A stretch of DNA of 64,000 nucleotides from Cyclobacteriaceae bacterium (GCA_028285445.1 JANQPQ010000043.1:1-64000), one strand, 5' to 3'; positions 52,675 to 61,459 are shown, counted from the first letter of the stretch. Numbers and translations: made by a program. Notes: generated by a model from the letters alone, not told the origin.

Positions 52675-53894
52675 TCTGAACTAAGGCCATAGCGCCCTTT
52701 TCTCCACAAGTCTACCGCTCTAAACCAATTGTTTTGATAACCTTTTTCCCGATTTAAGACATAGTGGTTGTTTGAAAAGAGGTTGGGAACCTTGGAAAAT
52801 GAGTAGCGCATTTTGCCAAAGTTATCGTTTTTGTTATACACCCACAGTTCGGTGCTGGCATTTCTAAAAACTTCGTCAGGAGGTCCGTAGATTATGTACA
52901 CCATACCCATATCCGTCTTCCAACCTTCCTTGTAACCACTAAAATAGGTGTTAGCCAATTCCACGTGCCGGAAGTAATTCTTAATTATTCGCCTGGCACG
53001 TTGTTCCGACTTGGTCACTTGCAGCCAGAAGTTGTCTAGTGCTTTTTTCTTGTTCACGGCTAAACTGAGCTTTGTCCACTCTGATCTGGTGGTAAAGTAT
53101 CTCAACGTTGCAATCATATCTTCTACTTTGGCAACTTTTGGAAAATGCTGATCTACCACCCGAAACGCGAGGCCTTGCAAATTGCTGGAATCTGTTTGCA
53201 CAAAGTATAGCCCTCCCTCATTTAGGGCAAAGGACTCATTAATTGGGGTTGTGAACGTACTGTCTATTGATAAGGTGGGCTGTACTCTGCTTCCTCTCAC
53301 AATCATTGGGGGTTCGGCAATTTCAAAATCTCTGTTGTATTGAAACCAATGTGATGTGGCTTGCCGGTTGATTGCGGTAAGGTTGAAAGATTCGTCTATT
53401 GCCACATAGTTTCTTAATACCGGCCTGTCTGAATCATCTACTAACAAAAGTTCGGAGAGACCCATCCGCCGCTGCTGGTTGACGTCAATATCAAAGTAAT
53501 AACTATTTTGATTGTGTTTATTATGAAAGGATAGGATCAAAAGTGGTTTTGACTCTGGGTATTCTAAAGGTATTTTATAGAAGGATCTTAGCCCTTCGCT
53601 GTGAATATTGTATTGAGGTAATTGTAAAGTATCAAGGTCTGTAAATAGCCGCTGGCCATAAGAGTCTTTCCATTCCACCAATACGGTATAATCTGCGAGC
53701 TCATAAAGATCATTGCTAAAGCGTAGGCCAAGATGGAGCAAGGTCTTGTCTCCCGTGGTTTGAAGCTGGTGTAACAGGTGGAATTCGGCATCCGGGTCAT
53801 AATAATGCCGTAAGTTCTTCGAAGAGAACTCATTAGATGCTGGTGCAATGGCCAGTCCAAGTAGGGAAATCCAAGTTGCTATATTTGCTATCAC
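52671..53894 (-). CDS. GWxTD domain-containing exported protein
   Basis: 407 residues with an N-terminal hydrophobic segment (about 5-20). Near the C-terminus EGWKTDMGMVYIIYGPPDEV is the GWxTD motif that names the family; it is followed by ELWVYNKNDNFGKMRYSF. The N-terminal two-thirds are beta-rich and unassigned. GWxTD proteins are known from Bacteroidota and Acidobacteriota without proven function. The start is GTG at 53894; no in-frame ATG gives a signal peptide. A perfect TACTTTTG element lies 35 bp upstream. It is coupled to rlmB by a 4-bp overlap. Confidence 0.85.
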   Translation of the reverse strand: MIANIATWISLLGLAIAPASNEFSSKNLRHYYDPDAEFHLLHQLQTTGDKTLLHLGLRFSNDLYELADYTVLVEWKDSYGQRLFTDLDTLQLPQYNIHSEGLRSFYKIPLEYPESKPLLILSFHNKHNQNSYYFDIDVNQQRRMGLSELLLVDDSDRPVLRNYVAIDESFNLTAINRQATSHWFQYNRDFEIAEPPMIVRGSRVQPTLSIDSTFTTPINESFALNEGGLYFVQTDSSNLQGLAFRVVDQHFPKVAKVEDMIATLRYFTTRSEWTKLSLAVNKKKALDNFWLQVTKSEQRARRIIKNYFRHVELANTYFSGYKEGWKTDMGMVYIIYGPPDEVFRNASTELWVYNKNDNFGKMRYSFSKVPNLFSNNHYVLNREKGYQNNWFRAVDLWRKGRYGLSSE

Positions 53895-53929
53895 AGCTGG
53901 TTAAGGGTCTAGCACAATCGGTGCCAAAT

Positions 53930-53937
53930 CAAAAGTA
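53930..53937 (-). promoter_or_regulatory. -7 element for the GWxTD-rlmB transcript
   Basis: Minus-strand TACTTTTG, a perfect TAnnTTTG match, 35 bp before the GTG start. The -33 region reads TTT and not TTG at a slightly short spacing. Confidence 0.45.
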
Positions 53938-53977
53938 ATATAATCGGCCTAATAAATTAATGGCGCCTTTTTTGATT

Positions 53978-53985
53978 TATTTTTG
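53978..53985 (+). promoter_or_regulatory. -7 element for the SAM methyltransferase gene
   Basis: TATTTTTG, a perfect TAnnTTTG match, 18 bp before the ATG at 54004, in the 109-bp divergent gap. No -33 TTG at the standard distance. Confidence 0.45.
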
Positions 53986-54003
53986 AGGCCACTTTGGTGA
54001 TCA

Positions 54004-54777
54004 ATGAAGGTTTATACCACTGAAATAACTTCCGATAACATCCCCTCAGATAACCCCATTCATCAGCGGTTGTTAAAGGCCTATGTACTTGCCCAGGATT
54101 ATGTACATGGAGACCTCCTGGAAGTAGGTTGTGGTGAAGGACGCGGTTTGGATTTGCTCCTGAAGAAAGTGGACAGCTATACTGCCATTGACAAAATTGG
54201 CGCGGTCCTGGAGACACTTAGGTCGAAATATCCTGAAGGCGAGTTTATACAAGCCAATATACCTCCCTTCTCGGATCTGCATGATGACAGCTTTGATGTA
54301 GTAGTCAGTTTTCAGGTTATAGAACATATTAAGGATGACAAAACCTTCTTGTCTGAAATTCAGCGGGTGCTTAAGCCTGGAGGTAAGGCATTGATTACCA
54401 CCCCCAATATTAAGAAAACATTGACCCGGAATCCCTGGCATATTCGTGAGTATCAGGCACAGGAATTATCCAATATGGCCTCATTGGTGTTTTCACAGGT
54501 GGAAATGAAGGGTATTACCGGTAATGACAAAATTTGGGAGTATTATGCTAACAACAAGAAATCAGTAGAGCGTATAACCCGATTTGATATATTCGACCTG
54601 CAGCATAAGCTACCCTCTTCACTGTTGAGAATTCCGTATGAGCTATTAAATAGGTTAAACCGCGATAAATTGAAGAAAGGTAATGATGACCTGGTAGCAA
54701 GTATTACTGCGGAAGATTACCTTTTACATGAAAACGCTGAGGACTCTTTAGACCTCTTCCTTATTGCCACCAAATAG
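54004..54777 (+). CDS. Class I SAM-dependent methyltransferase
   Basis: 257 residues of a Methyltransf_11-like protein: motif I DLLEVGCGEGRGLDLLL (about 36), FDVVVSFQVIEHIKDDKTFLSEIQRVLKPGGKALITTPN (about 98-136). Motif I and the EH-containing motif indicate SAM binding with an unknown acceptor. Proteins of this type are often found in glycan or lipid modification in Bacteroidota, but the neighbour (DUF2723) is convergent, so no operon link exists. ATG start. The stop is directly adjacent to the DUF2723 stop. Confidence 0.9.
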   Translation: MKVYTTEITSDNIPSDNPIHQRLLKAYVLAQDYVHGDLLEVGCGEGRGLDLLLKKVDSYTAIDKIGAVLETLRSKYPEGEFIQANIPPFSDLHDDSFDVVVSFQVIEHIKDDKTFLSEIQRVLKPGGKALITTPNIKKTLTRNPWHIREYQAQELSNMASLVFSQVEMKGITGNDKIWEYYANNKKSVERITRFDIFDLQHKLPSSLLRIPYELLNRLNRDKLKKGNDDLVASITAEDYLLHENAEDSLDLFLIATK

Positions 54778-57747
54778 TTACCGGCGAGAGTTAGATACGC
54801 CTAGCCTTACCGAATGTTCCTGGAAGGCGTCATTGAAATTAACTGCCATTTCAGCCTCTCCAAAACGATTCAAAGTACGACCAAGATCATTAAGTATGAT
54901 CATGTTCTTTTGTACTTCAAATCCAAGGGAGATATTTCTGTCCAGGTAGTACTCCAGTTCTTCGTCAGCTTTACGACCAAGAGCCTCAGCAATAGCAACG
55001 GCCTTGTCTTTTTCTCCAACCTGAAATAGTATGTCGACTGTTCTGGTAGCACTGTAATCGTATGGTATGGCACTATCTGGCATAATTTCGAGGCTTTTCA
55101 GGGCAACTTCGCGTGCCTTTTGTAGTTGACCTTCATCTATCAGGGCCTCAGCCAGCGTATTGAAGCTAGACCTGTGGTTGAGCACAAAATTTCTATAATC
55201 CTCAGAGAAGTAAGCATCCTCATTATTAAGTCCCCTGAAGTGGAAATTATTCATGAGGTTGTCATACATAATATCCGTATTGACGAAATCATTTTGAGGA
55301 TTGGGATTCTCGATTGGCAGTAGCCTGAAAGCATTTCCTTCCTGGATCAGATACCGATCGAGATTTATATTGATGCCCTGCTTGGAGGTGTTATTGAAGT
55401 ATAAGGGCCGATCCCAATTGCCATTTGCAATCAGGTCCAAAATCATCAGGTCTTTCTTTTCTAAACCGCTGCCTCGTACCTGGAAATACATACGATCAAC
55501 AATTCTACTCTCCTTATTTTTGGGTACGATGCCCTTAGCAAGAACCGCTTCCTTATCAACATCCAAAAACAACGTTCTTGAAGGTACTGCATGGTAAGTG
55601 CTTACAGATGTCGGCACAACCAAAGCGCGGTGACCTTGCTTAATGAGCGACAGATACTGCCTTAAGTCGATTGCTCCGGTTATGTTGGGGTTTTCTACAT
55701 AAGGCAAATAATCGTTAGGACCGCCTTGTTGGTAGTCTTTCGGCTCCAGTGAAAACGGGAAAGCGGCTGATTCATAGGCGGGACGTGTCATTTGATTGAT
55801 GTACCAATCGGTGTTGAAATAGCTCAGCACTACAACTCGCATATCAGTTCGGAAGCCCTCTACATCCTGTGCATACCAAAGCGGGAAGGTATCGTTATCT
55901 CCTCCAGTGAAAAGTATCGCATTGTCAGTGCAAGATGCCAGGAAGTTTTTGGCCGAATCAACGGAGAAAAATCTGTCACTTCGGTCGTGGTCATCCCAGT
56001 TTTGAGTTCCCATTAAAATCGGAGCGATTAAGCCTATGGCTGCTGCGAGGCCGACTGCAAATTTCTTTTCTTTAAATACGTTGCTTAGGAGCGTAAAAAG
56101 TGCCAATACGCTGAAACCTATCCAAATGGCATAGGCGTAGTAGCTGCCAGCGTAAATATAATCTCGCTCTCTAGGTTCAATTGGTGGTGAGTTCAAATAC
56201 AGGATTAGACCTAATCCGGTAAGGAAAAACAGCAGGATAACCACCGCAAAGTTTTTCGGATCCTTTCGGTACTGAAAAAGTAAGCCAATGATGCCAAGTA
56301 GCAAAGGAATGGCAAAATAGGCATTGCGGCCTGGGTTATTCTTTATTGAAGGGGGTACGTCCTGCATCGCCTCAAAAGGCCCTAGCCAACTGGCGTCTTG
56401 GATATCACTTTCTCTACCGACGAAGTTCCATAGGAAATACCGCCAGTACATTTTGCCCATTTGATGCCTGAACATGTAGACCAGGTTATCTGAAAAGGTT
56501 GGCACCTCATTCGAGCCCAATCCCATAATCTCGCGGTAGCGCCTGATGTGGTTTGGGTCAGTGCTGTAAGCTCGAGGCATAATAGTAGAACGGCTAGGGT
56601 CATGAATACTCTTTACCTTGTAGTCGGCAATTTCGTACTTGTCTTCGCCCTTGATGTATACCGGAGCTCCACGCTCTTGTTTAACCAGGCTAGCGTCGAA
56701 ATAGGGCCCTCTAAAAAGCGGTCGGTTACCGTATTGTTCCCTTTTGAGATAGGAAACAAAGCTTATAATATTTTCTGGATCGTTCTGATCGATTGGAGGA
56801 TCGTAGCTTGACCGAATTAGCGCGATAGCGTATGAGGCATAACCAATAAGAATGAAGGTGAGGCACAGCATGGCTGTATTCCATAAAACCTTCTGCTTTT
56901 TGGCTGTGTAATAAATTCCAAAAACGATGGCGCCAATAAAAAGCAGTGCGAAGATTATAATTCCCGATCCAAAGGGCAATCCGATGGAATTAATGAAGAA
57001 CACCTCAAAGGAGCCAGCGATACTAGGCAGGCCCGGAATAATTACTACCATTATTAGAATGATAATTGCACCAGCCGCGGCCAGGGTAGTTACAATCCCT
57101 CGTTTTGTCACTGCCTCGCTTTTCTTGAAATAGTAGATTAATGCCAATGCCGGGATGGTAACGAGATTCAACAGGTGTACTCCGATAGATAAGCCCATCA
57201 TATAAGCGATCAGGATGAGCCATTTGTTAGCGTCACTTTCATCCTCGATCAACTCCCACTTCAATATCGCCCAGAAAACAAAAGCGGTGAAGAAAGAAGA
57301 CATAGCATATACTTCTGCTTCTACCGCTGAAAACCAAAACGAGTCGGAAAATGTATATGCTAAGGCACCAACCAAGCCGCTTGCCATCAATGCGATTAAT
57401 TGGTTAGCTGAAAGGGCATCTTCAGCCGTTTTCAACAGTTTTCTTCCCAATAATGTGATAGACCAAAACAGGAATAGAATGGTAAAGCCACTTGCTAATA
57501 CGCTAAGCATGTTTATCCAGAATGCTACCTGAGTTTGGTCGCCAAATGCAAGGAATGAGAACATGCGGCCCAGCAACAGGAAGAACGGAGCTCCCGGAGG
57601 GTGTGGTACCATCAGTTTATAAGATACAGCAATGAATTCTCCACAATCCCAGTAGCTGGCAGTCTCTTCAAGGGTTAATCCGTACACCAACGTAGCTAGC
57701 CCGAAAACAACCCAACCCACAATATTATTTGCTTTGTTAAATGGCAT
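54778..57747 (-). CDS. DUF2723 (TMEM260/GT117-like) membrane glycosyltransferase
   Basis: 989 residues. The first 570 or so hold many transmembrane helices, as in GT-C glycosyltransferases. The early acidic motif WDCGEFIAVSYKLMVPHPPGAP (D34, E37) is the DUF2723 signature. The remaining ~400 residues form a soluble C-terminal region (RFFSVDSAKNFLASCTDNAILFTGGDNDTFPLWYAQD...) with TPR-like helices near the end (EALIDEGQLQKAREVALKSLEIMPDSA). Human TMEM260, in the same family, is an O-mannosyltransferase, and the family is called GT117 in CAZy. The bacterial acceptor is unproven; general protein O-glycosylation is plausible. ATG start. Confidence 0.9.
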   Translation of the reverse strand: MPFNKANNIVGWVVFGLATLVYGLTLEETASYWDCGEFIAVSYKLMVPHPPGAPFFLLLGRMFSFLAFGDQTQVAFWINMLSVLASGFTILFLFWSITLLGRKLLKTAEDALSANQLIALMASGLVGALAYTFSDSFWFSAVEAEVYAMSSFFTAFVFWAILKWELIEDESDANKWLILIAYMMGLSIGVHLLNLVTIPALALIYYFKKSEAVTKRGIVTTLAAAGAIIILIMVVIIPGLPSIAGSFEVFFINSIGLPFGSGIIIFALLFIGAIVFGIYYTAKKQKVLWNTAMLCLTFILIGYASYAIALIRSSYDPPIDQNDPENIISFVSYLKREQYGNRPLFRGPYFDASLVKQERGAPVYIKGEDKYEIADYKVKSIHDPSRSTIMPRAYSTDPNHIRRYREIMGLGSNEVPTFSDNLVYMFRHQMGKMYWRYFLWNFVGRESDIQDASWLGPFEAMQDVPPSIKNNPGRNAYFAIPLLLGIIGLLFQYRKDPKNFAVVILLFFLTGLGLILYLNSPPIEPRERDYIYAGSYYAYAIWIGFSVLALFTLLSNVFKEKKFAVGLAAAIGLIAPILMGTQNWDDHDRSDRFFSVDSAKNFLASCTDNAILFTGGDNDTFPLWYAQDVEGFRTDMRVVVLSYFNTDWYINQMTRPAYESAAFPFSLEPKDYQQGGPNDYLPYVENPNITGAIDLRQYLSLIKQGHRALVVPTSVSTYHAVPSRTLFLDVDKEAVLAKGIVPKNKESRIVDRMYFQVRGSGLEKKDLMILDLIANGNWDRPLYFNNTSKQGININLDRYLIQEGNAFRLLPIENPNPQNDFVNTDIMYDNLMNNFHFRGLNNEDAYFSEDYRNFVLNHRSSFNTLAEALIDEGQLQKAREVALKSLEIMPDSAIPYDYSATRTVDILFQVGEKDKAVAIAEALGRKADEELEYYLDRNISLGFEVQKNMIILNDLGRTLNRFGEAEMAVNFNDAFQEHSVRLGVSNSRR

Positions 57748-57769
57748 TTTTACACATTTTTGGAAGTGG

Positions 57770-57777
57770 CGAAAATA
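57770..57777 (-). promoter_or_regulatory. Weak -7 candidate for DUF2723 gene
   Basis: Minus-strand TATTTTCG, one mismatch to TAnnTTTG, 22 bp before the ATG at 57747. No -33 box. It is the best candidate in the 196-bp gap, which otherwise holds the terminator below and an 8-bp inverted repeat (57835-57842 and 57863-57870). Confidence 0.3.
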
Positions 57778-57885
57778 ACAATTTTATGAGGAATAATCGG
57801 CTGGCTTAACGATTTTAACACCGGTTTCAGGCCAATTCAAACAACTGGCGAGATACCAATTGGTTTGAATATTGACCACCATTCA

Positions 57886-57915
57886 AAATAAAAAATCCCG
57901 GACTTAGTCCGGGAT
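57886..57915 (-). terminator. Rho-independent terminator after the DUF4251 gene
   Basis: A 9-bp perfect stem with a 3-base loop (ATCCCGGAC / GTCCGGGAT, 57895-57915), followed on the minus strand by a T-rich run (complement of AAATAAAAA). It lies 28 bp past the DUF4251 stop and separates it from the DUF2723 gene. Confidence 0.88.
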
Positions 57916-57943
57916 GGATGTATATGCATTGTTCTGGTTGAGA

Positions 57944-58498
57944 CTAAAATAATGTCAACCCTTCATAGACCCTGCTCTCCTCTGGCGCGAAAAGATCCCC
58001 CTGAAAAGTTAGTCTGCCCCCGAAATTATTTGTAACCGTAGCCCTCGCCGAGCCATCTTTCGCCACTTCCATTAGAATTGAAGTGTGGCCCAATCCTATC
58101 GTTGAGGCCTCGATCCTTAAGTTCACTCGCCCTTTGTCATCAACCTCACTTACGGTAATACTGCTAACCCTACCTTTAGCTGTAAAACCTCCAAGCCCAT
58201 TGTTTCCAATCGCCCCGAAATTTCCAACCTGGATAGTTAGCTCCTGATCGTTCAATGCTATGAAGTTTACATTAGCCGGAACGAAGATTCTGCTACCGTA
58301 TCTATTAAAAAGGCTGTGCGCCTCCAGTACAAATGATTGATTTTCAATCATAGCCAGTACGGCTTCGGTCCTGGCTTCTTTCGCCAATTCTCGCTTGGCT
58401 TTCCTTTCTTCTTTTGAAAGTTTCTCTTTTTTCTCCTGAGCTTGCAATCCTACTGCTCCCAGCAGCATGACAGCCATCAACATCGCTTTTATTTTCAT
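57944..58498 (-). CDS. DUF4251 family exported protein
   Basis: 184 residues with a signal peptide ending LQAQ (about 21), then a Lys/Glu-rich helix (EKKEKLSKEERKAKRELAKEART), and a beta-rich domain (FVLEAHSLFNRYGSRIFVPANVNFIALNDQELTIQVG, GGFTAKGRVSSITVSE, GRLTFQGDLFAPEESRVYEGLTLF). This matches DUF4251, a family common in Bacteroidota with unknown function; the C-terminal domain looks lipocalin- or BLIP-like, which is my guess. ATG start, followed by a strong terminator. Confidence 0.88.
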   Translation of the reverse strand: MKIKAMLMAVMLLGAVGLQAQEKKEKLSKEERKAKRELAKEARTEAVLAMIENQSFVLEAHSLFNRYGSRIFVPANVNFIALNDQELTIQVGNFGAIGNNGLGGFTAKGRVSSITVSEVDDKGRVNLRIEASTIGLGHTSILMEVAKDGSARATVTNNFGGRLTFQGDLFAPEESRVYEGLTLF

Positions 58499-58597
58499 TT
58501 GTCTAATTTATTTTGAGTATTTGACCTACCGCCATATTTGCAATTGCTGTGCCAGAAATTATCGCACCAGGTATGCGCTTTATGAGCAGAAGAATTG

Positions 58598-59233
58598 CTA
58601 CTTGTAAACGATGGCGTAAAAGCCCAACCAGAGCAGAAAGAAAAAAACGTAGGAACTGAAGACGATGGCCCGCGCAATAACGGCCTTTTTCTTCGCCGCC
58701 AAGTGTATGCCATAAGCAAGAACAAACCAATAGATAATCTCGAACAGATTGATGGATTTCAAAGGGTAATGCCAACGGCCATCAAGAGTCTCATGGTCAA
58801 AGAAGTTCATTAACGACAAGGGATAATAGGCCCTTACTTCGTAGAGGTCGGGGTCTGAATAGATAAATATGAAATGAAAAATCTTGATCAGCTCAGGGAC
58901 GAAGAAGACAGCTTCGGCGATCATTACGACCTGCCATGTTTTGGTAAAGGTGACTTTATAGCCAAACATGAAACAGCCGATCCAGATCAGAAAAGCTATA
59001 ACGGTGAATTTCCAGAGATAGACCAGTGGGATGGACAGATATTGCAGGCCGTTAATGATATTGAATACTCCCATTTGCCCTTCTTGCTCCAGCACTTCAA
59101 ATGCTGCAATTTCACTTTCGATGAAATTCTTCTTCATCAGTAACAGCAGGAAAGTGGCTAAGACCATAAAGGCGAAAAAAAGCCTTTTGTCAACATCTAA
59201 ATATTCCCGAACTTGAGTTTCTAATTGGTTCAA
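58598..59233 (-). CDS. Multi-pass membrane protein, function unknown
   Basis: 211 residues from the TTG at 59233. Hydrophobic segments at about 18-35, 60-85, 90-110, 165-185 and 190-210 suggest five helices, with a charged amphipathic start and a conserved-looking FHFIFIYSDPDLYEVRAYYPLSLMNFF loop. I recognise no domain. The longest frame begins at TTG 59254, but that codon overlaps a TTG-N19-TACCTTTT promoter, so the next TTG (MNQLETQVREYLD) is preferred; without a good ATG the exact start is uncertain. The gap to the DUF4251 gene downstream is 99 bp. Confidence 0.75.
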   Translation of the reverse strand: MNQLETQVREYLDVDKRLFFAFMVLATFLLLLMKKNFIESEIAAFEVLEQEGQMGVFNIINGLQYLSIPLVYLWKFTVIAFLIWIGCFMFGYKVTFTKTWQVVMIAEAVFFVPELIKIFHFIFIYSDPDLYEVRAYYPLSLMNFFDHETLDGRWHYPLKSINLFEIIYWFVLAYGIHLAAKKKAVIARAIVFSSYVFFFLLWLGFYAIVYK

Positions 59234-59252
59234 TAGGTACTTATTTCGCGGC

Positions 59253-59282
59253 AAAAGGTAGCAAACACATCGGTTTGTCCAA
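59253..59282 (-). promoter_or_regulatory. Near-complete Bacteroidota promoter for the 58.6-59.2 kb membrane gene
   Basis: Minus-strand TTG (59280-59282), 19-bp spacer, TACCTTTT (59253-59260; one mismatch, followed by G so that TACCTTTTG reads as TAnnTTTTG). Places the transcript start near 59246. Confidence 0.55.
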
Positions 59283-59317
59283 AAATACCGTTAATTCACC
59301 AAGTTCAACCAATAGAC

Positions 59318-59325
59318 TAGATTTG
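59318..59325 (+). promoter_or_regulatory. -7 element for the TPR-like gene at 59.4 kb
   Basis: TAGATTTG, a perfect TAnnTTTG match, 38 bp before the ATG at 59364. No -33 TTG at standard distance. Confidence 0.45.
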
Positions 59326-59363
59326 GGTAACGGATTCTGATAATAGGTTGATTATTCCGGTTT

Positions 59364-60614
59364 ATGGTTTTGAGGCTTTGGCACATAATAATCACTTCAT
59401 TTTGCTTCTCCAGCTTTGCATTAGCGCAAGAGATGGCGAAAAATACTGTGCAGGTTAGCCAGGATTCTGCGGGTAGTAAAACAGTGTTCGAGGGTGTTGA
59501 ACAAAAGATTCTCATTTCCGATTTGGCAATCCAAATCGAAGCCACCCAGGCAGTAAATGATCTCTATAATTTTAAGTATGCGGAAGCAGAAAAGCAGTTT
59601 CGCTGGATAAAACAGAAATACCAGTGGCACCCTTTGCCTTATTTTTTACTAGGTCTAAGTGAGTGGTGGAAAATAATGCCGCAACAGGAAAGCGAGCAGT
59701 ACGATGCTACTTTTACTGCTTACATGGATACGGCTGTTGTGAAAGGGAAAAAGCTTTTCAAAGAGAATCCAGAATACAAAATTGAAGCTGCCTTCTTTTT
59801 GGCAGCCGCTTATGCCTTCAAAGGTCGATTGCTTTCGGAGCGCAGAAGTTGGCGTAAGGCTGCAACTGCAGGAAAGAATTCCTTGAAGTACCTAAATGTA
59901 AGCAAAGGTCATGAAGAACTCAGCCCCGAGTTGCTCTTTGGAGATGCCCTTTACAACTACTATTCGGTATGGATTCCTGACAACTATCCTATGCTCAAGC
60001 CCATACTCTGGTTTTTTCCTAAGGGAGATAAAGAATTGGGAATTGCACAACTTACCGAGGTGGCAAATTTTGCCTTCTACACCCGAACAGAAGCGCAGTT
60101 ATTCTTGATGCGTATTCTTTACAATGAAAACACCGATAGGGCCAGGGCACTGCAGGTATCAAAATACCTCACTGAGACCTATCCTGATAATTCTTACTTT
60201 CATCGCTATTATGTGCAAATGATGTACTCGACTGGCAGGCCTGAAGCCGAGAAGCTGGCTGAGAAGATGTTGCAAAGAGTGGAAGCTGACCAAATTGGTT
60301 ACCATGCTAGAACGGGTAAGTATGCTACTTTCTTTATTGCAGAGTTCAGTCGTTGGCGCGCCGCACACGACAGGGCCAAGGAGTTCTACCTTAAAACACT
60401 GGCTTATGGCGAAGAGGAAGAGGGGGAAGGAAGCGGCTACTACCTGTATGCGGCAATGCACCTTGCTAAGTATGCGCACAAAGCCGGGAACAATGAAGAC
60501 CTCAAGAAGTATAAGGACTTAGTTTATGACAATGCGAAGAAGAAACACCCCGCACGTAAGCAGCTAAAAGACTACCTGAAGAAGAACAAGAAAATAAAAA
60601 AGAACAAATCTTAA
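59364..60614 (+). CDS. Exported TPR-like helical-repeat protein, function unknown
   Basis: 416 residues with a signal peptide (about 1-21, ending ALAQ). The rest is helical-repeat sequence: YNFKYAEAEKQFRWIKQKY, AYAFKGRLLSERRSWRKAATAGK, DKELGIAQLTEVANFAFYTRTEAQLFLMRILYNENTDRARALQVSKYLTETYPDNSYFHRYYVQMMYSTGRPEAEKLAEKML, and a Lys-rich C-terminus (LKKNKKIKKNKS). Several helix pairs fit degenerate TPRs. No catalytic motif is visible. It leads a plus-strand set with a 15-bp gap to the next gene, so they are probably co-transcribed. Confidence 0.82.
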   Translation: MVLRLWHIIITSFCFSSFALAQEMAKNTVQVSQDSAGSKTVFEGVEQKILISDLAIQIEATQAVNDLYNFKYAEAEKQFRWIKQKYQWHPLPYFLLGLSEWWKIMPQQESEQYDATFTAYMDTAVVKGKKLFKENPEYKIEAAFFLAAAYAFKGRLLSERRSWRKAATAGKNSLKYLNVSKGHEELSPELLFGDALYNYYSVWIPDNYPMLKPILWFFPKGDKELGIAQLTEVANFAFYTRTEAQLFLMRILYNENTDRARALQVSKYLTETYPDNSYFHRYYVQMMYSTGRPEAEKLAEKMLQRVEADQIGYHARTGKYATFFIAEFSRWRAAHDRAKEFYLKTLAYGEEEEGEGSGYYLYAAMHLAKYAHKAGNNEDLKKYKDLVYDNAKKKHPARKQLKDYLKKNKKIKKNKS

Positions 60615-60629
60615 TCCTGGCAATTTGAT

Positions 60630-61397
60630 ATGAGCAGTGACAAAATGAAAAAAGCCTTTTCAGTGGTAATCATCCTGATGCTTGCGTTAGTTGCTGGCTG
60701 GGCGCAAGGGGATTCTACTTTTGTTTTTCACGGGCAAAAAGGCAAGGTAAGCCTGCGGTCGCCGGTTGGCATACTTAAGAAAGGTGAAAAGGTTAGCCTG
60801 GCAATTGAAACACCTGAGAATCTTGATACAAACAAGCTTAAGGTGGTAGTTGTTGGGGCGGCGGGTCTCCATTTTGGGCAAAAGGTGCACATTACATTCT
60901 CCGAGAAGCCCGTAGCGCTCGTGGGGATAATCCAAACAACTATAGATCCTCAAACTCAGCGACCGAAGCACAAGCTGCTTGATATAGTTGGCCTGCCTAC
61001 AACAGATAGAGATCAGCCTTTTATTGCTCTTTATGCGGATGGCCTGCCCTTTGATTGGCGGGAGGGAGTGTCGAGAAGAGCCAGATCTGTTGAGATGAAA
61101 ATGATGTATAATACGCTGCCGGGAAATTGCACTGATGTGGCCGTAACCAAACTCGAATGGGCCACGGCCGAGAAAGGGACTGTCATAGATACTGAAGAAG
61201 TTGCTGGAGCTAATTTCATGACTGGCGATGCCTTAACCTCCAATTCTGAGTCAAAGAAGTTGCTGATTCGTGCTACTGAAATTACCTGTACTGGTCTTGG
61301 GCCAATCAATCCGCAATTCAAAAAATCTTTCAGCATGAATATCCATTGGAGTAGCCCGAACGAATCGCTGCTGGAAGAGTTGAATATGTTGAATTAG
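60630..61397 (+). CDS. Exported protein of unknown function
   Basis: 255 residues with a signal peptide (KKAFSVVIILMLALVAGWAQG). The mature part is beta-rich (FVFHGQKGKVSLRSPVGILKKGEKVSLAIETP, KVVVVGAAGLHFGQKVHITFSEKPVAL, FSMNIHWSSP) and has two cysteines (CTDVAV and EITCTGLG) that could form a disulfide. I do not recognise a family. Two starts are possible: ATG at 60630 or 60645. It follows the TPR-like gene by 15 bp and is 62 bp before murQ, so it may be envelope-related. Confidence 0.7.
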   Translation: MSSDKMKKAFSVVIILMLALVAGWAQGDSTFVFHGQKGKVSLRSPVGILKKGEKVSLAIETPENLDTNKLKVVVVGAAGLHFGQKVHITFSEKPVALVGIIQTTIDPQTQRPKHKLLDIVGLPTTDRDQPFIALYADGLPFDWREGVSRRARSVEMKMMYNTLPGNCTDVAVTKLEWATAEKGTVIDTEEVAGANFMTGDALTSNSESKKLLIRATEITCTGLGPINPQFKKSFSMNIHWSSPNESLLEELNMLN

Positions 61398-61459
61398 CAT
61401 GGTTTCAGAACTTTATGGCCCGGTTATCGGTATAATTTATACGTCTTAACCCAATTATT

